From Topomyia yanbarensis (Eukaryota > Arthropoda > Insecta > Diptera > Culicidae), in assembly GCF_030247195.1 (NCBI RefSeq), contig NC_080672.1:378362166-378426165 (forward strand): DNA of 64,000 nt, written 5' to 3'. Made by a program: the position numbers and the translations under genes. Position 1 is the stretch's first letter; each line of letters starts with the position of its first letter. A model generated the notes under the pieces. That model had not been told where the DNA came from. It saw nothing but the letters and a program-made list of their open reading frames with translations, and did not search any database. Below are positions 35,195 through 45,888 of the stretch, in pieces.

Positions 35195-35311
35195 ATTATC
35201 TAATAAGGGTTGCTTAGGAAATGGTAAGCACCAATACGACCCATATTAAAACCTCAGTTGCATGATTGCCGGCCGTCACCATCTCCATCGTCCACGGGGA
35301 AGGATTACTTA
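35195..35311 (+). repeat. Second copy of the 1620-1740 dispersed repeat
   Basis: GTTGCTTAGGAAATGGTAAG, GCATGATTGCCGGCCG and CATCTCCATCGTCCACG match 1625-1735. The copy is truncated at the edge of the MITE that begins at 35312. Confidence 0.65.
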
Positions 35312-36078
35312 GGGGCCATACACAAATGACGTAGCTTTTTTTCGGCGATTTTTGACCCCTCCCTCCCCCTCGTAGCATTTGGTCACAAAATTCTAACCCC
35401 CCCCCCCCCCTCGTAAATAACGTAGCATTTACCTACGCCCTCCCCCTCGTCCCGTGCAAAGTGGCCGGGGGATGAAAAAAAAATAAAAATGTTTTTCAAT
35501 TATTTGAAATACATGTTTGACTATCAACATTTTCATTAAAAAGGCAAGTTGCGTTCAAAATAAGCCCATTCAATGGCAAATATAGTGTTAATTATTTTTT
35601 TAAATTTTATATGGCAAGGGGAGCATGAAGGGAAGTTCTCTAAGTTCACAATCCTGCAGCCGCCAATGATTCTAAGAAGCATACGTTCATCTTAATTAAA
35701 TTACTAAATTTTGTTTGGTTGGATCCGAAGTGAAAATTTAATTCAGCTACCTAACTAAGCCTGCTAGCTGGCAACATTAGCTAATGTAGCAAGTTAAATC
35801 CGCATACAAAATCTTTTCGTATTTTTGCGAACTTGTAATTCCGCTTAACGTAAAATTTACCGCATGAAAAACCGCGTCAAAAGTAACTTGTTTAAATTTA
35901 AATTTATTTCTCTTGGGAATGGAGGATCATTAAGTTGTTTTCTCTAAACAATGGGTTTTAAACTTAATGATACGTCGCACAACTTCTGACCCTACCCTCC
36001 CCCTCGTCACACTTCGTCACAAATTTGGTATACCCTCCCTACCCACCAAAATGCTACGTCATTTATGCATGGCCCCTC
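35312..36078. mobile_element. MITE with GGGGCCATRCAYAAATGACG termini
   Basis: The left end GGGGCCATACACAAATGACG and the reverse complement of the right end GGGGCCATGCATAAATGACG match at 22 of the first 24 bases. The subterminal parts are C/T-rich. The interior is AT-rich and encodes nothing. A partial inverted copy lies at 45119-45306. Confidence 0.75.
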
Positions 36079-36117
36079 ACCTACTTAACAGGATGACGAC
36101 GGTTCAATAGAATTCGA

Positions 36118-38573
36118 ATGCGTGTGAAATTCCGCGCGAAATTCAGTGCGAAATTTCGCGCGGAATTTTGCACGGAATATCGCACGGAATATCGCACGGA
36201 ATTTCGCACGGAATTTTGAACGGAATTTCGCATGGAATTTCGCACGGAATTTTCGCGTGAAATTTCGCACGGCATTTTGCGTGAAATTTCTCACGGAATT
36301 TCGCACGGAATTCCGCACGGCGGAATTTCACGTGGAATTCCGCACGGAATTTCGCACGGAATTTCGCACGGGATTTCGCACGGAATTTCGCACGGAATTT
36401 CGCACGGAATTTCGCACGGAATTTCGCACGGAATTTCGCACGGAATTTCGCACCGAATTTCGCACGGAATTTCGCACGGAATTTCGCACGGAATTTCGCA
36501 CGGAATTTCGCACGGAATTTCGCACGGAATTTCGCACGGAATTTCGCACGGAATTTCGCACGGAATTTCGCACGGAATTTCGCACGGAATTTCGCACGGA
36601 ATTTCGCACGGAATTTCGCACGGAATTTCGCACGGAATTTCGCACGGAATTTCGCACGGAATTTCGCACGGAATTTCGCACGGAATTTCGCACGGAATTT
36701 CGCACGGAATTTCGCACGGAATTTCGCACGGAATTTCGCACGGAATTTCGCACGGAATTTCGCACGGAATTTCGCACGGAATTTCGCACGGAATTTCGCA
36801 CGGAATTTCGCACGGAATTTCGCACGGAATTTCGCACGGAATTTCGCACGGAATTTCGCACGGAATTTCGCACGGAATTTCGCACGGAATTCCACACGGA
36901 ATTTCGCACGGAATTTCGCACGAAATTTCGCACGAAATTTCGCACGAAATTTTGCGCGGAATTTCGCACGGAATTTCGCACGGAATTTCGCACGGAATTT
37001 TGCACGAAATTTCGCACGGAATTTCGCGCGGAATTTCGCACGGAGTTTCGCAAGGAATTTCGCACGAGATTTCGCACGGAATTTCGCGTGAAATTTCGCA
37101 CGGAATTTTGCACGGAATATCGCACGGAATTTCGCACGGAATTTTCGCACGGCATTTCGCGTGAAATTTCTCACGGAATTTCACACGGAATTCCGCACGG
37201 CGGAATTTCACGTGGAATTCCGCACGGAATTTCGCACGGAATTTCGCACGGAATTTCGCACGGAATTTCGCACGGAATTTCGCACGAAATTTCGCACGAA
37301 ATTTCGCACGAAATTTTGCGCGGAATTTCGCACGGAATTTCGCACGGAATTTCGCACGGAATTTCGCACGGAATTCCACACGGAATTTCGCACGGAATTT
37401 CGCACGAAATTTCGCACGAAATTTTGCACGAAATTTTGCGCGGAATTTCGCACGGAATTTCGCACGGAATTTCGCACGGAATTTCGCACGGAATTTCGCG
37501 CGGAATTCCACACGGAATTTCGCACGGAATTTCGCATGAAATTTCGCACGGAATTTCGCGCGGAATTTCGCACGGAATTTCACACGGAATTTCGCACGAA
37601 ATTTCGCACGAAATTTCGCACGAAATTTCGCACGAAATTTCGCACGGAATTTCGCACGAAATTTCGCACGGAATTTCGCACGAAATTTCGCACGGAATTT
37701 CGCACGAAATTTTCTTTCGGAATTTCGCGCGGAATTCCACACGAAATTTCGCACGGAATTTCGCACGAAATTTCGCACGGAATTTCGCACGGAATTTCGC
37801 ACGGAATTTCGCACGGAATTTCGCACGGAATTTCGCACGGAATTTCGCACGGAATTTCGCACGGAATTTCGCACGGAATTTCGCACGGAATTTCGCACGG
37901 AATTTCGCACGGAATTTCGCACGGAATTTCGCACGGAATTTCGCACGGAATTTCGCACGGAATTTCGCACGGAATTTCGCACGGAATTTCGCACGGAATT
38001 TCGCACGGAATTTCGCACGAAATTTCGCACGGAATTTCGCGCGGAATTCCACACGAAATTTCGCACGGAATTTCGCACGAAATTTCGCACGGAATTTCGC
38101 ACGGAATTTCGCGCGGAATTCTACTCGGAATTTCGCACGAAATTCCGCACGGAATTTCGCATGGAATTTCGCGCGGAATTCCGCACGAAATTTGCACGAA
38201 ATTTCGCGCGGAATTTCGCACGGAATTTCACACGGAATTTCGCACGAAATTTCGCACGGAATTTCGCACGAAATTTCGCACGGAATTTCGCACGAAATTT
38301 CGCACGGAATTTCGCACGAAATTTCGCACGGAATTTCGCGCGGAATTCCACACGAAATTTCGCACGGAATTTCGCACGAAATTTCGCACGGAATTTCGCA
38401 CGGAATTTCGCGCGGAATTCTACTCGGAATTTCGCACGAAATTCCGCACGGAATTTCGCATGGAATTTCGCGCGGAATTCCGCACGGAATTTGCACGAAA
38501 TTTCGCGCGGAATTTCGCGTGGAATTTTGCATGGAATTTCGCACGGAATTTTGCTCGGAATTTCGCACGGATT
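36118..38573. repeat. 12-bp satellite, about 205 copies of GCACGGAATTTC
   Basis: A 2.46-kb array of a 12-bp unit is almost pure at 36380-36890 and 37760-38015 and is interspersed with variants (GCACGAAATTTC, GCGCGGAATTTC, GGAATTCC cores, ACTCGG). Because 12 is a multiple of 3 and no register contains a stop, long frames are open on both strands and in all registers. The longest is 838 codons at 36146-38662 on the plus strand. The frames read as tetrapeptide repeats such as FRTE, HGIS, ARNF, FRAK, RNSV and CEIP and should not be annotated as genes. Larger blocks repeat at offsets of about 880 bp and 299 bp. Confidence 0.95.
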
Positions 38574-38923
38574 TAGTTTTACCTTCAAAGTTGATTGATT
38601 CGCTATTGCATATCTCTACGTCGTTTGTCTTTTCTCTTAGACTCGTTGAATTATTGTTGTGATTTAGGCGATTTAAGCATCTAACAATAAACCTGTATAT
38701 CACATGTAATGCAAACCATAAAACTAACTCAATTAGATTAAGTCAACTCTTCCCAGAACCAGAATCGTAAATTGAAAAAGTAATAAACCTTATAAAAGTC
38801 AATGAACCGTCAACCGGCGCCGGCAGCGTAACGCACTGTGTCAATAAGAAATAAAATAAATTATTCTTCTATAAAATAAAATTGTCTAAATGTTTTTACA
38901 TCCACTTTTTCTTTTGATCTCAG
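38574..38923. other. Low-copy spacer with TATA-like site
   Basis: The spacer contains TATAAAAG near 38792 and the GC-rich CCGGCGCCGG shortly after. It ends in a pyrimidine-rich tract and CAG at 38923 that looks like a 3' splice site. Confidence 0.35.
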
Positions 38924-39065
38924 TCCGACCACCATTCAGAAGCAGACCGAGTTCCAAAATTTTAAGCGTACTGCTCTCGATGGTGGTGGCACTAGCCAAG
39001 GAACCACTCGCCGCCGCCGCCGCAGCAGCAGTGCCTGGAGGATCTGCGCGCAAGACGCGTACTGA
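38924..39065 (+). CDS. Candidate terminal coding exon, unknown gene
   Basis: A strong acceptor (CCACTTTTTCTTTTGATCTCAG) precedes an open frame that reads PTTIQKQTEFQNFKRTALDG, then GGTSQGTTRRRRRSSSAWRI and CAQDAY before a TGA at 39063-39065. The composition is protein-like, with an Arg/Ser run produced by a CCG/CAG repeat. A second frame is also open through an alanine run, so the reading frame is not certain. No upstream exon in matching phase was identified. In phase 0 it would add only SDHHSEADRVPKF to exon 2 of the secreted-protein gene. A poly(A) signal candidate lies at 39726. Confidence 0.33.
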
Positions 39066-40008
39066 ATGAAATCCGCTTTTTATTTGCCGTTCCAACTTGA
39101 TGAAATTTATCTTTCCCACTTTTCCCATCCCAAGCGGATCGTTTTCCGCCCAATGTTTTTTTTCTTCCGTTTACCCGTTTTTGCTTCCTGTGACGACGGT
39201 TCCAGCAGCAGCAGCGCGCGGACCATTCAACGTGGCACTGACTGTCATCCTTTCTCTCGATACCCGAACCTAGATGCTGCGACAGGGCCAACGATGGGCG
39301 GCACTACCCGTTGCCATCGGTTGGTTGGTTGGTTGGCTGGTTGTTTGACTGGGTGCTTCCATCTCCATCGCCTGGGACCGGGTTCCAGGGCCAGGTTAAA
39401 TTAACTTTGGAAAATTTTCCAATATAAAACACGACACCGAAGTAGAATTTCATTAAAAGCTGATTTTATTTTTCTTTCCCGTTTCGACTGGTGAACCGCC
39501 ATCCCTTCAGGGCAGCACTGACTGACTGCGTCGGAGGTGGAATTAAACTGGGAAAAAGGTTGACACCCACATGACGGATTTAGTGGCGGTTCTCGGTTGC
39601 AGTACCCAACTGGGAAGTGGTTGGCTTCCTACTTGGCGTTTCGCTAGGGAACTTTTTGCGGATCGAATTTGGTTTACTGATTGTAGTTTATTTGTTGCGT
39701 TTTCTCCTTCCGGGTGTATGGGAGCAATAAAATAAATTTCATTTTATGAATTGGTTTAGGGTAGGCAGGTAGCTGTAGGTGTTTTAATGGTAAAGTAGAT
39801 GTTAGGAAGGTTTTATCATTAATGTTTGATTAGTTCCTTGTAATTATATTTAAGCTAACTCAAGATCAAGCAATTTAGCCAGCAATTTCCAAATTTTACA
39901 AGTATCATTTAAATGTGTTTTCAGACAGAGAACTCTTCAGACCGAAGTTGAACATCAAAGAAAAAAATCCTTAAATATTTAAGCCGAAAATAGCAATGGG
40001 ATGAATAC
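39066..40008. other. Low-copy DNA, possible 3' UTR
   Basis: It includes a GGTT tetranucleotide run (39320-39345) and AATAAA at 39726-39731. It is GC-richer than average for the window up to about 39660. No mobile element is recognised. Confidence 0.4.
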
Positions 40009-40225
40009 CTTTTAGCGCGTCGCTAGCTGCATCCGGATAGAACACGTCAGCATTAATTGATATGCTGTTCATTTTCAACTGGATTGATGTCTCAAAGAGA
40101 ACTCTATGTTTGTGTGTGAACCGTGGATTTCTTTTGATGGAAATTGAGTGCGTAATGGGGGACAAATTTCCTACAATTAAATGCACTGTACATCCAGGAC
40201 ATGTTGCTTGAAGGGGTCCACTCAT
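40009..40225 (-). CDS. Candidate coding exon, minus strand
   Basis: On the minus strand an acceptor-like GGATATCATTTTGACAG is followed by a frame starting MSGPLQATCPGCTVHLIVGN, continuing ITHSISIKRNPRFTHKHRVL and NADVFYPDAASDALK. A GT follows AAAAG at 40008-40007, a modest donor; otherwise the frame runs on to a stop at 39971. The composition is convincingly protein-like and the segment is not repetitive here. I do not recognise the family. It may be an internal exon of a gene whose other exons are undetected, or a pseudogene. Confidence 0.33.
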
Positions 40226-41000
40226 CTGTCAAAATGATATCCCTAATCAGTTATTGTTACAGTTAATCTTCGTTTAGTATGGAAGGCTTACCGTGCAAGG
40301 TCCATATACCGATCAATTTACAGTCATTTTAATTTTCAACGTCCATTAAAAAATAAAGTTGAACAATTACTCCAACAGATCTTCGTTTTCAACTTGAGTA
40401 TTTAAACCACTATAGTGCACTATTCTACTAGAGGAAAAACGAATTAATCCATCTAACAGTGTGACGGAAGCTTATACCACTAAACGTGCGTGTTATTTGA
40501 GTAATTGATTATGAAAATGCTCTTAATTTCATCAACTAGGAGAATTGATCAACTAACTTGAGTGGAATTACGTGTGGTTCCTTCTAGTTGTTGACTTTTT
40601 TAACCTTGAGTGTGAGGTGTGTTCAGCAAACGAGGGCAGAACTTGCACTGTAGAGAGAGCTATTATTTGGATGGGTTTTCATTGCTTCGTTAAACCAATC
40701 ATCCTGGTTCTTGTAAATGCCCTTTTCAGGACTAACAAAACACTTGTAAAGAATTATTGGTGCTTATTTTTCGTTAGCGCTGTTAATTGTTGATGGATGA
40801 GCGTCATAGTTATCTACAAACCGTCCTTATTAGGATGAATGCATAATGGAAAAATAATTGAATTAGGAAGCTCCTTTTAAACGAAAGCCACACCAAAAAG
40901 AATGATGAAAATATTTTCATTTATCGTACAAATGGATGGTCTTCCATCTGCAGCAAAAAGTTGATAAAAGAGATCGTCTTGTTTCAAAGAGTGCTCATTA
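40226..41000. other. No gene recognised
   Basis: Low-copy-looking AT-rich DNA with a 73-codon frame at 40572-40793 that lacks an ATG start and shows no motif. Confidence 0.4.
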
Positions 41001-41004
41001 GGGA

Positions 41005-41115
41005 CGTTGCGATATTAAAATACATCGATACTTAGAATCGATGCTGGTATCGAATGCAAGTACTGATACTTTCGATATGATCGTAGTAGTAGTATCGATA
41101 CTTGAAAGTATCTCC
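41005..41115. promoter_or_regulatory. CGATA/TATCG cluster with a TATCGATA site
   Basis: Six CGATA or TATCG pentamers occur between 41010 and 41100, including a perfect TATCGATA (41093-41100). In flies CGATA clusters are the known target of BEAF-32, and TATCGATA that of DREF. The outer bases GATACTTTC (41065) and GAAAGTATC (41104) can also pair. It could be a boundary element or simply the end of a transposon. Confidence 0.3.
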
Positions 41116-41167
41116 ATTCGATTCCACACTTTTACAGTTGCTTAATTCCATGAATTAGGTAATCTAT

Positions 41168-41780
41168 AAACTGTTTGTTTGACAATTGACGAATTTCGTG
41201 CCCACTCGAACAAATGTTGGCAGCATCCTCTCCGATTTTAATGAAACTTTCTGTACACGATAACTTTGTCACAAAAAGCCACTTTGCATACTTTATTTTC
41301 TAAAAATGATCTAGACTGTCTTTTGTAAAAGGTCAAACTTTTTTTACCATTTTTTTTTCAAATGGCTATAGTCCAAAAATGACAAATCCTACAAAAAATG
41401 TTGTAGCAGTGATTTTCACAAAATTAGTCAAATTTTTGAATAAAAATATTGAAAAAATTCTTTATTGACCTCTACACTGAAAAAAATCGATTTTAAAAAT
41501 TTAAAGTCAATTTACAAAAAAAAACCATCTTTGATTTGGATGAAATTTTGTTCCAAGATAGGTAATTAAGTTTCCTAGTCCCAAAGTTAGGCACTTTTAA
41601 GGAAAAAAAGTTATTTAAAAAAAACTTTTCCTTGCTCAAACTGATTTTTTTTCAGCGTAGTTCTATTGAAAACTGAACCAATGAAAGTCATAATCATCTC
41701 AGAATCCAATTTCCCAATCTGCTAGTTGGCTGATACAAGCAAAAAGTATCAATAACGAATTTGGTATAGCATCTCGGACT
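41168..41780 (+). repeat. Foldback-arm repeat, copy 3 (left arm)
   Basis: It runs from TTGACGAATTTCGTGCCCAC to AACGAATTTGGTATA and is matched in inverted orientation by 43540-44150 almost end to end. Confidence 0.85.
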
Positions 41781-43539
41781 GGACTGAAACGAGGCCGAAA
41801 GGATTCGTTTAACGGAGATCTGGTACTCGACTACTTAGCCCATGACCAGACAACATGTTTAATATCGCGATAACCGCCACCACACGCGCAGAGCCCGCTC
41901 TCCACGACCTCAATACATCGGAGATGGGCCTTCTACGTATAGTGATTGTACATGACCCGCGATATCACCCGAATGAAGTCATGACCCTCATCCATTCTCT
42001 TGGACCAACGTATGTTGATACCTTTGGGATTCCTAAACGTTAGAACTCCACTCCACTAAATTTGCTAATTTTTGAGCGTCCTCTGAGAAGAAATAATTAA
42101 AAACTTCTAATGCCAAAATTGTCCGCCGATTGGAGCACCGCGAAAAAATTCAAACTTAGGTAATCTGCTATGATTTTTCAGATAAAGTACTCAAAAACTT
42201 CCATGTTTTCCCCAAGAAATACAAAGAGTGCTTTTCATGCTCCATCAAACGGAGAGCCTCCTGTAACTGTAACGAAGTGGGCAAGCATCAATTTCATGGG
42301 GAGAATGTTGGCAGCTCAGCCTCTTTCATGATTGCACTTACCACTACCGTCATAATAATTAGCATAAAAGTGATGCAAAGCTGTCATAATATGACGAACG
42401 TTCCGTGTATTCCAATCACAGGATGAATCGAATACACAACGTAGGCCCTAGCCACCAGGCGAAACATTATTTCTCTGATGATCTGTCCGTTAATCCGTCG
42501 ACGGGCCGGTGCCAATAGTCGCGTTTTTCAGCTTTCATCAAGTATTTCATTTGCAATGGTAGCGTCGCCTATATTGGGAAAAAATCGATCGATCCGACGT
42601 TCAAAAGTCCCTTTCGTGTGTAATTTTAAGCAATCTCTACCCACCAAGAGGTAGGAGACTTTTCACGGTTGTTCGCGTTGGGTACTCGTTTCATCTGACC
42701 TTTAATCGTAATGCAAATGCATTGTGTAAAACCTGGGGGGAAATGTATGGACTGAAATATAAGGACACTTGCGGTTTTTGATGTCCCATGTGGAAATCCC
42801 TGCTAGTTTCAAAGATTACCGAGACCAGGAACCACTTACTTCGTTTTTGTAACTGCACCCTTCAAGGGACACTCTCAGGCCTTCACGAGGAAGCTTAAGA
42901 GAGAAAACTGATTATCCTCTTTCGGAAATTTATAGGCATATTAGAAGATGTTCCCACAATGGGATGGTCAGATTCTCGCTCTTTAGTTAAAACAAGGAAA
43001 CGTAGAAATAAAGGTTCTCTATGGCGTAGCGCTCTTTTGCATTATCGGAGCGTTCCTTAAAAGAATGTTTTATTTTGTCCCCACATAATTTATATGCGTT
43101 TTCCATAGCGTACCTTGTTTCTACAATAAGTCGTTATATACCCAATTGTTTGCAACAACGGAAGTTCAAGCCTCGGGGCACAAAAAGGCGAACAGGTAGA
43201 CTAGCCCCGCCCAAAAGATCAAAGTTTGGAAGAGCAGATTCGGGGAAAGGTTCGAAATGAGGCTGATGGAAAATAAAATGTTTTCAAATACTCCTTGATT
43301 TTTTCCTGAACGCAATTGCTTGAGAACCAGAATTTTCACTGGCTGAAACCAATGCTTCTTGAAGGAGCGAACTCCATACTTCGCAATTAAGGAATGTTGG
43401 ACACTACACCATCAAACTCTACTTCCTGGGCGGGTACATAGGCAAGATACTTCTTCGTACACGGCTAAGTGGTAGTTAGTTAAATCTCTTATATATCGAT
43501 GATGTTAAATGGCTCATCTTTGCCCTCATTCAAGTTTGT
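41781..43539 (-). pseudogene. Decayed I-clade LINE, antisense, internally deleted
   Basis: Read on the minus strand, 43190-43520, 42840-43080 and 42740-42840 match successive 5' blocks of the LINE at 48850-50090. The stretch 42070-41800 matches its 3' coding end, including the GYRxIxHVVWS motif typical of the region after RNase H. The reverse transcriptase in between is missing. No frame longer than about 60 codons survives. It forms the loop of the foldback pair. Confidence 0.65.
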
Positions 43540-44150
43540 TATGAATATATACCAAATTCGTTACTGATACTTTTTGCTTGTATCAGGGAACTAGCAGTTG
43601 GGAAATTGGATTCTGAGATGATTATGACTTTCATTGGTTTAGTTTACGATAAAAATGCACCGAAAAAATAAATTCAGTTTGGACAAGGAAAAGTTTTTTT
43701 TAAATAACTTTTTTTTTTCTTAAAATTGCCCAACGTGAATTTTTGACGGTAGGTAGGGAGCATAGTTACCTATCTTGGTACACAATTTCGTCTAAATCAA
43801 AGATGTTTTTTTTGTAAATCGACTTTAAATTTTTAAAATCGATTATTTTTAGTGTAGGAGTTGATGAACAATTTTTTCAACATTTTTATTCAAAAATTTA
43901 ACTAATTTTGTGAAAATCACTCCTGCAACATTTTTTTGTAGGATTCGTCATTTTTGGACTATAGCTATTTGAAAAAATTAGTAAAAAAAGTTTGACCCTT
44001 TTCAAAAGACAGTCTAAATCATTTTTGAAAAAAACGAAGTATACAAAATGGCTTTTTGTGACAAATTTCTCACGTACAGAAAGTTTCATTAAAATCTGAA
44101 AGGGTGCTGCCAACTCTGAATACGATTTAGCGCGAAATTCGTCAATTCAG
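43540..44150 (-). repeat. Foldback-arm repeat, copy 4 (right arm)
   Basis: It is the reverse complement of 41168-41780, with landmarks GGACAAGGAAAAGTTTTTTT, TTGACGGTAGGTAGG and CGCGAAATTCGTCAA. The identity is high but not perfect, with small indels. Confidence 0.85.
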
Positions 44151-45118
44151 CAGTAGGTTTTGTCAGTCAACGTTTTGCTCTGCTTCTGAGAACAGAAAAA
44201 AACTACGGGTGGGCTATGTCCGAGACATAGCCGCAGTGTCGACGTAGGACTATTCGTTGGCGTATCATATTAAAATTCTGCTTGTATCTTTTTGAAACGG
44301 CTTAATTTTAAAATTTTCGAGGGAAGTTGGATAGTATCATGTTCGGTAATCAATGCATTGAAATAATTTTATTACCGAGTTCTCCACATAAAATATATAT
44401 ATAAACATTCTGTCAATAAGAGTGGATAGTCGGTAAATTTCTGCAGATAAAAGTTGAGGAATTCTGACTGGGTCAGTTATTCGAGTATGTTGTTTAAATG
44501 TTATGTTTTAGTCAAGATTTTCATGGTTATACAGAAAACTTTCCCACAAAATAATTGTACTACATGTATGTAGCACAAAATTTTTTCCAAATTGGCACTG
44601 CATATAGCATTGTCGGTCTAAATATTTATTTATAAATTAATCGGTTATTCTTTAAGCAGAGCCTAGAATTTCTGTTTATACGAGTGGTTACACATTTTCT
44701 GTATTCGTTGCATTTTGTTTGGATTCTTAGAAGTAAGTTTTTAATCGTAAATCAAACTCAAGTATTTAACTTGATCTGACCACGTTAAATTCAAGCCATT
44801 AAATTTAATAATTTGGTTATTTATTTATTTATTTATGATTTGGCTTAAGAGAAGAAGCGCTTGGCTTATGCGAAACCACAGTCAATTGTGTTTTTGCCGC
44901 ATTAGTGGAAATTTTCCTTTGTTTTCAGGTAATCATTTAAAATATTCAAGCTTCATTGCAGTCGACTGCAAATAATTCGAAGACTCCTACCTGTGGCAGA
45001 TATGCTAGTATCATCAGAGAAGAGTGTCTTTTCACAGCTTGCGCGTAGATTTGGAAGATCAGAGGTAAAAATATTATATAGGATTGGTGCAACGCTTCAT
45101 CCTTGAGAGACGCCTGCT
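44151..45118. repeat. AT-rich DNA with hairpin repeat and TTTA run
   Basis: GGCTATGTC/GACATAGCC (44213-44233) forms a 9-bp stem with a 3-base loop in a GC-richer patch that I take for a mobile-element end. A TTTA microsatellite lies at about 44815-44837. No gene is recognised. Confidence 0.4.
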
Positions 45119-45306
45119 TTAGGGGTCATGTATAAATGACGTAGCATTTTGTGACGAAGAGAGATGAGGGGAGGGTAGAAGTTGAGCGGCATAGCACTAA
45201 GTTTGACTTTTTTTGACGGGCATCAACTCCTTTGATTAGAGAAAACAATTCCTCCATTTCCAAGAAAAATGAATCAAAATTCACACAAGTTTCTTTTCAC
45301 GACATA
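45119..45306 (-). mobile_element. Fragment of the GGGGCCAT-type MITE
   Basis: GTCATGTATAAATGACGTAG is followed by G-rich sequence and a body that matches the reverse complement of 35850-36078. It is interrupted at 45305 by a Tc1/mariner insertion. Confidence 0.6.
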
Positions 45307-45886
45307 ACGTATGCGGAATGAAATTTGGACAACGCTTCCAGCATTAAAACAAAAATGCAACCGGTTGCAAGGCATCATACTAAACGTGTTACTCTAGGCA
45401 CACTTATTTTAAACATCCAGTGTTAATTTCGACCCGCTAGGAGATACCATGTGAACGAAATGGCAGCGAACGCCCAATCTGGCACCTAGCTATTATGCCA
45501 AAAAAAAGTTTTGGCGCATTGGAGGATTACGATATACTTTTTGTACCAAAGGCTGATAAACCTCCAAATGTACCAAAATTTCGCCCAAATGAGGATTTCT
45601 GGAATAATTTGAAGCAGAGAGTATATGCCAATAATTTTCGACCTAAAACAAACAAACGTGATAATCAAAATTATGAAAGAAATTAAGAATATGCCAACAT
45701 CAATTTTTTTGACTCCTTTGCTAAAAGTTCCTGTAAACTATCATAAAGCTTCTCGAATGGGCTCAATTTTTTTCTGCATTAAGTTAATAAGCTGACAAAT
45801 GTTTTCATACAGAGAGAACATTTAATAAAAGGTTTTCCACAAAAAAATGCCTTTTGAATTTTGTCCAAATTTTATTCCGCATACGT
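45307..45886 (+). mobile_element. Internally deleted Tc1/mariner-superfamily element
   Basis: The ends are inverted repeats of about 26 bp beginning ACGTATGCGGAATRAAATTT, bordered on both sides by TA (45305-45306 and 45887-45888), the hallmark of this superfamily. Only the last part of a transposase is kept inside. Total length of 580 bp is far below a complete element of roughly 1.3 kb, so it must rely on a transposase made elsewhere. Confidence 0.8.
45495..45686 (+). pseudogene. Tc1/mariner transposase, C-terminal fragment
   Basis: The 63-residue frame contains KADKPPNVPKFRPNEDFWNN, then LKQRVYANNFRPKTNKRD. This matches the wording around the last catalytic acidic residue of DDE transposases (PN-P--RPIE-FW--LK). 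The Glu is kept, but the preceding Ile is Asn. The first two catalytic Asp residues and the DNA-binding domain are absent, so the product cannot be active. Confidence 0.7.
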
Positions 45887-45888
45887 TA

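Noticed and set aside
36146..38662. 838-codon plus-strand frame and similar long frames on both strands
   Set aside because: All are by-products of a 12-bp satellite without stop codons; every register and both strands are open, so openness carries no evidence of coding.
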